A stretch of 5,011 bases of DNA from an uncultured Eubacterium sp. (GCA_900550135.1 URQO01000088.1:1-5011); one strand, 5' to 3'; positions 1 to 5,011 are shown, counted from the stretch's first letter. The notes: generated from the sequence alone by a model not told the origin. A program made the numbers and translations.

Positions 1-82
1 AGCTCCATCACTTATCATAGAATGTCTATTTACAGACTTTATTTCACAGACTCAATTTTGAAATTTAAAATATAAAATATTA

Positions 83-130
83 AAATAAAAATCTATCAAC
101 ACTTTATTTTGTGCCGATAGATTTTTATTT
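83..130. terminator. Probable bidirectional intrinsic terminator
   Basis: Positions 83-97 and 116-130 are a perfect 15-bp inverted repeat (AAATAAAAATCTATC and its reverse complement) around an 18-base loop. Within the loop CAC (100-102) can pair with GTG (111-113), extending the stem past a 2x2 mismatch. An A-run on the left and a T-run on the right give a U-tract in the RNA from either strand, so it could stop transcription both ways. On the minus strand it lies about 90 bases past the inferred end of the RhuM-Fic pseudogene; on the plus strand it could end a gene left of the window. The stem is AT-rich, so it may be weaker than a typical terminator. Confidence 0.65.
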
Positions 131-162
131 GTTTAAACTGGAATTTATCTACATCTTAATCA

Positions 163-177
163 AACCAAGACTTGGTT
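163..177. repeat. Short palindrome downstream of the RhuM-Fic remnant
   Basis: AACCAAG (163-169) and CTTGGTT (171-177) are perfect reverse complements around a single A. As RNA it could form a 6-bp stem with a 3-base loop. There is no T-run directly after it on either strand, so it is a poor terminator by itself. It could be a protein-binding site, an accessory hairpin in the 3' region of the minus-strand gene, or chance. Confidence 0.35.
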
Positions 178-219
178 ATCAATTATTTTGCTTTACATGA
201 TATTTTGTAGACATCTAAT

Positions 220-506
220 CTAAAACAGCAACTGCTTCAAGTTATCTACATTGCCAAGAAATTCATAACTAACTTTACCATTATCTCTTTCTCCTCTGCT
301 CTGGATTCTGCAATCATAAGTGTAATTGCCACCAATGCTCCATCACTGATAATTTTTACTCCATCCTTATAAAGAGCATTGTTGCGTGCTAAAAATTCGA
401 GGAAAAGAGATGCAGCTATTCTCTTACACCCATCAGCATAAGGATGGTCCTTTATTATAAAGTAAAGTAAATTTGCAGCTTTTTCTTCCAATGACGGATA
501 CACATC
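220..506 (-). pseudogene. Fic/DOC-domain fragment (3' half of the broken gene)
   Basis: The frame beginning with D at 504-506 (or a GTG at 501-503) encodes the end of a Fic/DOC fold. The helix EEKAANLLYFIIKD leads into HPYADGCKR at 420-446, then the helix RIAASLFLEFLARNN and the family tail with SDGALVAITLMIAES and KEIMVKLVMNF. Fic proteins transfer part of a nucleotide (AMP or phosphate) to a target. The motif here resembles Doc, with Lys before the Arg and no second Arg three residues later, but has Cys where Asn is usual. As it stands this frame stops at a TAG at 246-248 after 85 codons; the tail from 220 to 252 is in another frame. No Shine-Dalgarno stands before the GTG, so it is probably not translated independently. 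The first part of the Fic fold is missing, so an active enzyme is unlikely. Confidence 0.72.
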
Positions 507-931
507 TCCTCCAAATCTAAGGAATATGCTAACATTTTTGTCTGAATATTAACCGTTTTTTGAAGTGCAAACATCCTTTTTTCGTTTATTGCATATCCTT
601 CCATTATGTATTGTTTCAACACACCATTAGCCCAACGTCTAAACGCAATACCTTTTTTTGAATTAACTCTATATCCTACTGACAATATCATATCAAGGTT
701 GTATATTTTTGGCTTTCTGCCTCCGGTACTTTTGTCGGAAAAACCGACAGAAGTATCATCCAGCTCACCTGACTTCAAAATATTAGATATATGTTCACTT
801 ACTGTTGCATGACTAACTCCAAACAATGTTTCTATCTGTTTTTGAGTAAGCCATACCGTTTCCTGTTCTGGATTTATTTGAACCTCTATGTTAACATTAC
901 CATCATTAAATAATACGATTTCATTTGTCAT
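455..931 (-). CDS. RhuM-domain fragment, 158 aa, with out-of-frame tail
   Basis: This is the translatable 5' piece of the broken RhuM-Fic gene. Residues 25-57 contain a helix-turn-helix-like stretch (WLTQKQIETLFGVSHATVSE, continuing through the ISNILKSGEL region), typical of the RhuM N-terminus. Residues 75-120 carry the conserved family block, with IYNLDMILSVGYRVNSKKG, then RRWANGVLKQY and the NEKRM turn. Sequence after residue 142 (MCIRHWKKKLQIYFTL) is frameshifted read-through of Fic-coding DNA, not native protein. The start ATG at 929-931 is supported by AGAAGGA at 943-949, though the spacing of 11 bases is long. RhuM was named from a Salmonella pathogenicity island; its biochemical role is not well established. 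The fragment could still make a DNA-binding protein without the Fic domain, but I think loss of function is more likely. Confidence 0.75.
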   Translation of the reverse strand: MTNEIVLFNDGNVNIEVQINPEQETVWLTQKQIETLFGVSHATVSEHISNILKSGELDDTSVGFSDKSTGGRKPKIYNLDMILSVGYRVNSKKGIAFRRWANGVLKQYIMEGYAINEKRMFALQKTVNIQTKMLAYSLDLEEMCIRHWKKKLQIYFTL

Positions 932-942
932 TATATATAATA

Positions 943-949
943 TCCTTCT
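943..949 (-). promoter_or_regulatory. Ribosome binding site of the RhuM-Fic remnant
   Basis: The minus strand reads AGAAGGA 11 bases before the ATG at 929-931. The match is good but the spacing is longer than ideal. It supports this start because no better start codon with a site is visible nearby. Confidence 0.5.
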
Positions 950-977
950 TCTGGCTTATTATTTATTAAGTAAAATA

Positions 978-1007
978 TTTTCGTTATACTTATTACTATA
1001 ACTAAAA
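978..1007. repeat. Imperfect 30-bp palindrome between hydrolase and RhuM-Fic remnant
   Basis: TTTT (978-981) and GTTATA (983-988) pair with TATAAC (997-1002) and AAAA (1004-1007), with one mismatch per arm and an 8-base centre. It lies 18 bases beyond the hydrolase stop codon and 46 bases or more upstream of the RhuM start. Two roles fit: an AT-rich hairpin that ends the ABC-F/hydrolase transcript, or an operator over the RhuM promoter, since the minus strand contains -10-like TATAGT and TATAAC here. The sequence alone does not decide. It has only two G-C pairs, so the hairpin would be weak, which slightly favours a protein-binding site. Confidence 0.45.
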
Positions 1008-1025
1008 TTCTGATTTGATTTTTAT

Positions 1026-1922
1026 TTACTTAAATTCCAATCCCATTTTTATTTCAAAGAACTTGAGAATGTCCTCAAAAACTTCCTCACGGTTTGGCTC
1101 ATTGAAAATTTCATGTCTCATGTCAGGATACAATTTTGAAAACGTATTTGGGAAACCACAGTGTTTCAAATGTGAAACAGATTTCTTAAAAGCCTTGTCA
1201 TTTTTTCGACAAGGGTCATCCATTCCTGAAACAAACATAATCGGTAAATCTCTGTTTTTGTTTGTCCATCCCATTTTGCTATAAACAGTCTGGAGTAGAC
1301 TAATCAGCGCATAGTAACCGTTTAATGTGAAAGGAACTCCACACAAAGGATCAGCATTGTATTCCTCAACAACATTTCTGTCTGAACAAATCCAGGCATT
1401 AAGAATGCCCTCTTTTTCAAAAGGCTTTTCAAAAGGACCATTAATTAGATTTTCAATCATAGGACTTCTATAATACCAGCCTCTAAAAAAAGCAATAAAT
1501 CTTACAAGGCGTTTTCCAATTGCGGCCAATGGGTTGTCCGATGGGGAACCACTTAATACTACAGAATCAACCTCTTTGGAATATTTTTTTAAATATGCTC
1601 TGGCAACCAGTGACCCCATGCTGTGTCCAATAAGAACCAGTGGAAGATTTGGAAATTCACGTTTCAAAAACATTGTAAACTGATGGACGTCTTCAACAAG
1701 ACCTTTGTAGCCTTCGTCTCCAAAATATCCCAAATCATCTTCTGTTAAAATATTTTCCCCATGTCCTGTCATGTCAGCAATGGCACATATGAACCCTTTT
1801 TTGTTAAAATATTCCATGGTTTGTTCATAACGCTGTCGTTTTTCGCACATTCCGTGAACAAACTCAATTATTCCAATAGGTTTAATGCCATCTGGTGGGT
1901 ACGTAATGGTAGTAGGTCTCAT
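1026..1922 (-). CDS. Alpha/beta hydrolase, monoacylglycerol lipase/lysophospholipase type
   Basis: This 298-residue protein has the standard length and layout of the serine aminopeptidase S33/Hydrolase_4 group, whose members mostly cleave carboxylic esters such as monoacylglycerols and lysophospholipids. The oxyanion-region HG is at 23-24 (EFVHGMCEK). The strand and loop ADMTGHGEN (49-57) follow, then the nucleophile elbow GHSMGS with Ser101. The cap runs roughly from 135 to 215. The acid is Asp236 in SGMDDP and the base His270 in DMRHEIF, so the catalytic triad looks complete. There is no signal peptide or membrane segment, so it should be cytoplasmic. The start at 1920-1922 has AGAGGTG five bases upstream. 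It lies 15 bases after the ABC-F gene and is almost certainly translated from the same mRNA. The natural substrate cannot be told from sequence. Confidence 0.9.
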   Translation of the reverse strand: MRPTTITYPPDGIKPIGIIEFVHGMCEKRQRYEQTMEYFNKKGFICAIADMTGHGENILTEDDLGYFGDEGYKGLVEDVHQFTMFLKREFPNLPLVLIGHSMGSLVARAYLKKYSKEVDSVVLSGSPSDNPLAAIGKRLVRFIAFFRGWYYRSPMIENLINGPFEKPFEKEGILNAWICSDRNVVEEYNADPLCGVPFTLNGYYALISLLQTVYSKMGWTNKNRDLPIMFVSGMDDPCRKNDKAFKKSVSHLKHCGFPNTFSKLYPDMRHEIFNEPNREEVFEDILKFFEIKMGLEFK

Positions 1923-1927
1923 ACAAT

Positions 1928-1934
1928 CACCTCT
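1928..1934 (-). promoter_or_regulatory. Ribosome binding site of the alpha/beta hydrolase
   Basis: AGAGGTG lies five bases upstream of the ATG, inside the 15-base gap after the ABC-F stop codon. It fixes the hydrolase start and shows that the gene is translated by its own initiation on a shared transcript. Confidence 0.75.
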
Positions 1935-1937
1935 TGA

Positions 1938-3572
1938 TTAATCTTCAATATCCATTCCTTCAGTTGTATAAACTGTTCTCTTTCTAGCCATTTCATCATT
2001 TTCAAGATATTCATCGTAAGTTGTAATTTTGTCAATAAGCTTTCCGTTTACAATTTCCATAATACGGTTGGCAGTAGTCTGTACAACCTGATGATCTCTT
2101 GACGAGAATAAAAGCACACCAGGGAACTTAATTAGTCCTGTGTTAAGTGCTGTAATACTTTCCATGTCAAGGTGGTCAGTAGGTTCATCAATAACCAACA
2201 CATTTGCACCGCTAATCATGAGTTTTGAAAGCATAACTCTAACTTTTTCACCACCTGATAAAACACGAACTTTCTTTACTCCGTCATCACCGGCAAAAAG
2301 CATTCTTCCAAGGAAACCACGTACATATGTAGCATCCTTAATTTCAGAATACTGTGTAAGCCAGTCAACGATAATATCGTCACAGTCAAAATCCTTTGTG
2401 TTATCTTTAGGGAAATATGACTGGGTAGTAGTAATACCCCATTTGTAATCACCTTCATCAGGCTCCATCTGTCCCATAAGAATCTGGAATAATGTAGTTT
2501 TTGCAAGTCCGTTTGAACCAACAAAAGCAACTTTGTCTTCTCTTCCAATTGTAAATGAAATATCATCTAAAACTTTAACACCATCAATTGTTTTTGATAA
2601 ATGTTCTACAGTTAATACTTCGTTTCCGATTTCTCTTGCAGGTCTAAAATCAATATAAGGATATTTTCTGCTTGAAGGCTTAATGTCATCAAGTTCGATT
2701 TTTTCCAAAGCACGCTTTCTTGAAGTAGCCTGCTTTGACTTTGAAGCGTTAGCACTAAATCTCTGAATAAAGTCCTGTAATTCCTTGATTTTTTCTTCTT
2801 TCTTTCTATTGGCTTCTTTCATCTGCTTTACGATTAACTGACTTGATTCATACCAAAAATCATAGTTACCTGCATAAAGCTGAATTTTGGCGTAGTCAAT
2901 ATCAGCAATCTGCGTACAAACTTTATTTAAGAAATATCTGTCATGAGATACTACGATTACTGTGTTTTCAAAATTAATTAAGAACTCTTCAAGCCATGCA
3001 ATGGCATCCAAATCCAAGTGGTTAGTAGGTTCGTCAAGTAAAAGAATGTCAGGATTTCCAAATAAAGCCTGTGCTAAAAGAACCTTAACTTTTAATGTTC
3101 CGTTTAAATCTTTCATAAGACTGTAATGGAATTCTGTATCAACACCTAAACCATTTAAAAGAGTAGCAGCATCAGATTCAGCATTCCAACCGTCCATATC
3201 AGCAAACTCAGCTTCAAGTTCAGATGCTTTAATACCATCTTCGTCAGTGAAATCTTCTTTCATATAGATGGCATCCTTTTCTTTCATAATCTCATATAAA
3301 CGGGCATTTCCCATAATAACAGTATCAAGAACAGTGAACTCATCATACTGGAAATGATCCTGCTTTAAGAAAGAAAGTCGCTCACCGGGAGTAATAATAA
3401 CCTCACCGCTTGTTGGCTCAATTTCACCTGTTAATATTTTAAGAAAAGTAGATTTACCTGCACCGTTTGCACCAATAAGTCCATAACAATGACCGGGAAC
3501 AAATTTGATGTTTACGTCTTCAAACAATGCTTTTTTACCGAAACGTAACGAAATATTACTTGTACTTATCAT
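1938..3572 (-). CDS. ykpA: ABC-F family ATPase, YkpA/YbiT type
   Basis: This 544-residue soluble protein has two ATP-binding domains and no membrane segments, as in ABC-F translation factors that bind near the ribosomal E site. Domain 1 has Walker A GANGAGKS (34-41), an arm-like insert (about 90-135), an unusual signature LNGTLKV (156-162), Walker B ILLLDEP (176-182) and switch His210 (VVSHDR). The charged linker (about 240-310) contains FSANASKSKQATSRK, which reads like Bacillus YkpA as I remember it. Domain 2 has a variant Walker A GSNGLAKTT (352-360), a normal signature LSGGEKV (438-444), Walker B LVIDEPTDHLD (459-469), and Arg492 where the switch His is expected (SSRDHQ). Length matches YkpA (about 540). 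YkpA-type proteins are not the classical antibiotic-resistance ABC-Fs, so I would not call resistance. It is the first gene of an operon with the hydrolase. Start chosen for GAGGAG eight bases upstream. Confidence 0.93.
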   Translation of the reverse strand: MISTSNISLRFGKKALFEDVNIKFVPGHCYGLIGANGAGKSTFLKILTGEIEPTSGEVIITPGERLSFLKQDHFQYDEFTVLDTVIMGNARLYEIMKEKDAIYMKEDFTDEDGIKASELEAEFADMDGWNAESDAATLLNGLGVDTEFHYSLMKDLNGTLKVKVLLAQALFGNPDILLLDEPTNHLDLDAIAWLEEFLINFENTVIVVSHDRYFLNKVCTQIADIDYAKIQLYAGNYDFWYESSQLIVKQMKEANRKKEEKIKELQDFIQRFSANASKSKQATSRKRALEKIELDDIKPSSRKYPYIDFRPAREIGNEVLTVEHLSKTIDGVKVLDDISFTIGREDKVAFVGSNGLAKTTLFQILMGQMEPDEGDYKWGITTTQSYFPKDNTKDFDCDDIIVDWLTQYSEIKDATYVRGFLGRMLFAGDDGVKKVRVLSGGEKVRVMLSKLMISGANVLVIDEPTDHLDMESITALNTGLIKFPGVLLFSSRDHQVVQTTANRIMEIVNGKLIDKITTYDEYLENDEMARKRTVYTTEGMDIED

Positions 3573-3580
3573 TTAAAAAT

Positions 3581-3586
3581 CTCCTC
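3581..3586 (-). promoter_or_regulatory. Ribosome binding site of the ABC-F gene
   Basis: GAGGAG stands eight bases upstream of the ATG at 3570-3572, a strong site at normal spacing that settles the start of the ABC-F protein. Confidence 0.8.
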
Positions 3587-3620
3587 ATTTTATACATATT
3601 TATTAATAATTGCTCATAGA

Positions 3621-3649
3621 AGTATAGCAGTTTTTAGAAATTAAAGCAA
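3621..3649 (-). promoter_or_regulatory. Promoter of the ABC-F/hydrolase operon
   Basis: On the minus strand, TTGCTT (3644-3649) and TATACT (3621-3626) are separated by exactly 17 bases. A TG one base before the -10 makes it an extended -10 element, which compensates for the modest -35. Transcription would begin near 3614, leaving a leader of about 40 bases before the ABC-F start. This is a vegetative sigma-factor type promoter; I see no attenuator or leader peptide like those in front of inducible resistance ABC-F genes. Confidence 0.65.
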
Positions 3650-3710
3650 TTAAAGAACAGTAAAAGAAACGTAAAATAGAAAAAATTCTGTTTTTATAAG
3701 TTTGTAAATA

Positions 3711-3719
3711 TGTTATTAT
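3711..3719 (+). promoter_or_regulatory. Extended -10 promoter of the lipoprotein gene
   Basis: The plus strand reads TGTTATTAT, a TGn extended -10 element with hexamer TATTAT at 3714-3719. The -35 region around 3690-3696 is only a T-rich run, so recognition would depend on the extended -10. Transcription would start near 3726, about 20 bases before the lipoprotein ATG. It is divergent from the ABC-F promoter, with the two -10 elements about 90 bases apart. Confidence 0.5.
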
Positions 3720-3733
3720 AGAAAAAGCATATC

Positions 3734-3741
3734 GGGAGGTG
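3734..3741 (+). promoter_or_regulatory. Ribosome binding site of the lipoprotein gene
   Basis: GGGAGGTG ends five bases before the ATG at 3747-3749. It is a near-ideal Shine-Dalgarno site and confirms that this small reading frame is a real gene. Confidence 0.8.
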
Positions 3742-3746
3742 CAGAC

Positions 3747-4232
3747 ATGATAAACAAAAAAATAACATTTATCATTGCTTTAATGGTTGTAATTTGCAGT
3801 ATAACTGCATGTGGCAAAGATGACACGAACAAAAGTGCCAACAAAAACGCTACAACCGTAGCAAAAGAAAGTACAACGCCGAAAAACAATGAAAGAGGCA
3901 TACCAAACAGCTTTACGATAAACGAAGCATCAAAAGACAATAGTCAGGGAAATAATTACATAGGTGAGTTTAACATAAATAAAAACAGACTTAATTTAAA
4001 AGGAAATATTAAAATCAACGATTCCATGGGTGATGGAACATTGGTTGTGGATGAACTTGATTTGGAGATTGCAAAGGAATGTACATTTACCATTGAAAAC
4101 AGTTCTTCCTTTTTAAATAGAAGTAAAAAAGAATTTGTAAAATATTTAAACAGCGGAAATTATCATACACCAATGTATTATACAATTATAGTAGACAATA
4201 AGAAAGTTTATCAGGTACAGTTAAGCGATTAA
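3747..4232 (+). CDS. Small lipoprotein of unknown function
   Basis: I do not recognise the family. The 161-residue product starts with a clear lipoprotein signal: a Lys pair at 4-5, a hydrophobic core from about 6 to 19, and a lipobox ITAC with the lipidated Cys22. The mature protein should therefore be anchored to the outer face of the membrane. Residues 23-60 are rich in Lys, Asn, Thr and Ser and look like a flexible spacer. Residues 65-160 look like a compact mostly beta domain (YIGEFNINKN, LVVDELDLEI, TFTIENSSS, YYTIIVDNKKVYQVQL). No enzyme motif is visible. A strong ribosome binding site and its own promoter precede it, and the GH13 gene follows after 35 bases with no terminator, so the two may be co-transcribed. 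A role in sensing or binding is possible but unsupported. Confidence 0.8.
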   Translation: MINKKITFIIALMVVICSITACGKDDTNKSANKNATTVAKESTTPKNNERGIPNSFTINEASKDNSQGNNYIGEFNINKNRLNLKGNIKINDSMGDGTLVVDELDLEIAKECTFTIENSSSFLNRSKKEFVKYLNSGNYHTPMYYTIIVDNKKVYQVQLSD

Positions 4233-4254
4233 TATACCGGGGATGATGGGCCAG

Positions 4255-4260
4255 AAAGGA
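4255..4260 (+). promoter_or_regulatory. Ribosome binding site of the GH13 gene
   Basis: AAAGGA lies seven bases before the ATG at 4268-4270. Upstream ATGs at 4243, 4246 and 4260 are in other frames, so this site and start are the best pair. The 35-base gap from the lipoprotein stop has no hairpin or T-run that would end transcription. Confidence 0.65.
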
Positions 4261-4267
4261 TGACAGC

Positions 4268-5011
4268 ATGGAGTGTTTAGACAACATAAAAGTATATAGA
4301 GGAAATCCCTTAAATATGGGAGCAACTGTTATTGGAGAAAGTGTGAATTTTGCAATTACTGCAAAAATGGGAAGTGACTGCCAGGTTGTTTTATATAAAA
4401 AGGGAGAAGATAAGGAAGCTTACAGAATACCTTTTGAAAATGCACAGGTAATTGGCAATGTATATGCAATGAGCGTTACAGGACTTGATTATAGAAAGTA
4501 CGATTACAATTTCTGTGTTAATGGACAGATTGTAGTAGACAGGTATGCAAAGGCTTTATCAGGAAAAAAACAGTGGGCAAAGGAAAGCAAAAATTTAAGA
4601 GCAGGCATTGTGTCTGATGATTTTGATTGGAAAAAGGACGCTCCACTTGGAATCCCTTTTGATGATACTATTTTATACAGACTTCATGTAAGAGGTTTTA
4701 CAAAGCATGTAAGTTCAAAGATAAAACATAAAGGAACATATCTGGGTATTGTAGACAAGATTCCTTATTTAAAAGAACTTGGCATTACTATGATAGAATT
4801 GATGCCGGCTTATGAATTTAATGAAATCAAATCAGAGCCTGCCACATCAATGAGAGGTCAGTTTAGTATAGAAGAACCTAAACTTAATTATTGGGGCTAC
4901 ACAGACGGATTTACTTTTGCACCAAAGGCTGCTTATGCTTTTTCAAATGAGATAGGTGGAGAGGTAACAGAGTTTAAATACATGGTAAGGGAACTGCACA
5001 AAAACGGCATT
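4268..5011 (+). CDS. GH13 glycogen-debranching/pullulanase-like enzyme, 5' part
   Basis: The frame is open for 248 codons to the right edge, so the gene is cut by the window. Residues 10-100 look like a CBM48 beta-sandwich, as in isoamylases, GlgX and type I pullulanases (VNFAITAKMGSDCQVVLY, YDYNFCVNGQIVVDRYAKAL). The catalytic barrel begins with DDTILYRLHVRGFTKH (132-147), followed by GTYLGIVDKIPYLKELGIT (156-174), IELMPAYEF (176-184) and LNYWGYTDGFTFAPKAAYA (206-224), all characteristic of debranching enzymes that cut alpha-1,6 branches in glycogen or starch. The window ends at MVRELHKNGI, just before conserved region I, so the catalytic Asp and Glu cannot be checked. There is no signal peptide, which suggests a cytoplasmic enzyme of glycogen or maltodextrin use. 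It could instead be another GH13 activity of the same branch; exact specificity is open. Confidence 0.87.
   Translation, partial: MECLDNIKVYRGNPLNMGATVIGESVNFAITAKMGSDCQVVLYKKGEDKEAYRIPFENAQVIGNVYAMSVTGLDYRKYDYNFCVNGQIVVDRYAKALSGKKQWAKESKNLRAGIVSDDFDWKKDAPLGIPFDDTILYRLHVRGFTKHVSSKIKHKGTYLGIVDKIPYLKELGITMIELMPAYEFNEIKSEPATSMRGQFSIEEPKLNYWGYTDGFTFAPKAAYAFSNEIGGEVTEFKYMVRELHKNGI

Larger units (their letters stand above)
1..219. other. Non-coding left flank
   Basis: I find no supportable gene here. The DNA is very AT-rich and all frames are broken by stops within short distances. One plus-strand frame is open from the left edge to a TGA at 59-61 and reads APSLIIECLFTDFISQTQF, which could be the tail of a gene lying outside the window, but I do not recognise it. 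The recognisable structures are a long hairpin at 83-130 and a small palindrome at 163-177, annotated separately. A near-duplicate of 12-13 bases (TATTTACAGACT at 27-38 and TATTTCACAGACT at 40-52) is also visible; its meaning is unknown. Confidence 0.6.
220..931 (-). pseudogene. Broken RhuM-Fic/DOC fusion gene
   Basis: This is one ancestral gene now in two frames. The 5' part encodes a RhuM-type virulence-associated protein with a DNA-binding-like N-terminus, and the 3' part a Fic/DOC domain; the two are normally fused in a protein I recall as roughly 330 residues. Here the 5' reading frame runs well to LDLEE (codon 142 at 506-508), then changes frame directly into DVYPSLEEK, which belongs deep in the C-terminal half. 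About 100 residues of linker and early Fic domain appear to be missing, and the loss must be 3n+1 bases to give the observed shift. A second lesion near the 3' end (about 252-255) moves the stop: restoring one base gives an open tail ending NVDNLKQLLF and a TAG at 220-222. The size of the missing part is my estimate from memory of the family. A sequencing error could explain the one-base lesion but not the missing block. Confidence 0.8.

Noticed and set aside
27..52. Short tandem near-duplicate (TATTTACAGACT / TATTTCACAGACT)
   Set aside because: Only two units with a one-base difference in AT-rich DNA; not enough for a repeat array, CRISPR or iteron call.
606..812. 68-codon plus-strand open frame
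   Set aside because: It lies entirely opposite the well-conserved RhuM coding sequence, has no ribosome binding site and no recognisable protein features.
220..931. RhuM and Fic fragments as a two-gene toxin-antitoxin pair
   Set aside because: The second piece has no ribosome binding site, starts in the middle of a domain, and joins the first at a point expected from a deletion within a single fused protein.
1015..1284. 89-codon plus-strand open frame
   Set aside because: It is antisense to the alpha/beta hydrolase C-terminus, where the catalytic Asp and His codons explain the sequence.
2140..2448. 102-codon plus-strand open frame
   Set aside because: It is antisense to the second ATP-binding domain of the ABC-F gene; its composition follows from the complementary strand.
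2276..2566. 96-codon minus-strand open frame
   Set aside because: It is an alternative frame inside the ABC-F gene, whose own frame carries the conserved motifs without interruption.
1938..3572. Antibiotic-resistance ABC-F protein
   Set aside because: The protein resembles housekeeping YkpA/YbiT rather than Vga, Lsa, Msr or OptrA types, and the roughly 40-base leader shows no attenuator or leader peptide.
3716..3940. 74-codon minus-strand frame with a hydrophobic, membrane-like product
   Set aside because: It is antisense to the lipoprotein signal peptide and spacer. Its hydrophobicity is the complement of Lys/Asn/Thr-rich codons, and it has no support of its own, whereas the plus-strand gene has a strong ribosome binding site and lipobox.

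Overview
This is an AT-rich window with strong Shine-Dalgarno sites and short gene spacings. The protein sequences point to a Firmicute, most likely a gut Clostridia/Lachnospiraceae relative. That placement comes from remembered family resemblance (YkpA-type ABC-F protein, RhuM-Fic protein, GH13 debranching enzyme), not from a search.

Layout from left to right. Positions 1-219 are non-coding as far as I can see and hold a long hairpin (83-130) that looks like a bidirectional terminator. Positions 220-931 (minus strand) are the remains of a RhuM-Fic/DOC fusion gene. Its middle has been deleted out of frame, and a probable one-base lesion near the 3' end has shortened it again. Positions 932-1025 are a short spacer with an imperfect 30-bp palindrome just upstream of that broken gene. 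Positions 1026-1922 and 1938-3572 (both minus) form a two-gene operon: a YkpA-type ABC-F ATPase followed, 15 bases later, by a cytoplasmic alpha/beta hydrolase of the monoacylglycerol lipase/lysophospholipase type. Positions 3573-3746 are a divergent intergenic region with a recognisable promoter on each strand. Positions 3747-4232 (plus) encode a small lipoprotein of unknown function. From 4268 to the right edge (plus) runs the first 248 codons of a GH13 glycogen-debranching/pullulanase-like enzyme.

How the genes may work together. The ABC-F protein and the hydrolase are probably co-transcribed from one extended -10 promoter, but their functions have no obvious link (ribosome-associated translation factor versus ester or lipid hydrolase). 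The lipoprotein and the GH13 enzyme lie 35 bases apart with no terminator between them, so they may share a transcript. The GH13 enzyme starts without a signal peptide and is probably an intracellular glycogen/alpha-glucan enzyme, which makes a surface lipoprotein an odd partner.

I see no convincing new multi-gene system. The items most worth a second look are the decaying RhuM-Fic gene with its variant Fic motif, the palindrome in front of it, the one-sided degeneration of the ABC-F ATP sites, and the unknown lipoprotein beside the debranching enzyme.
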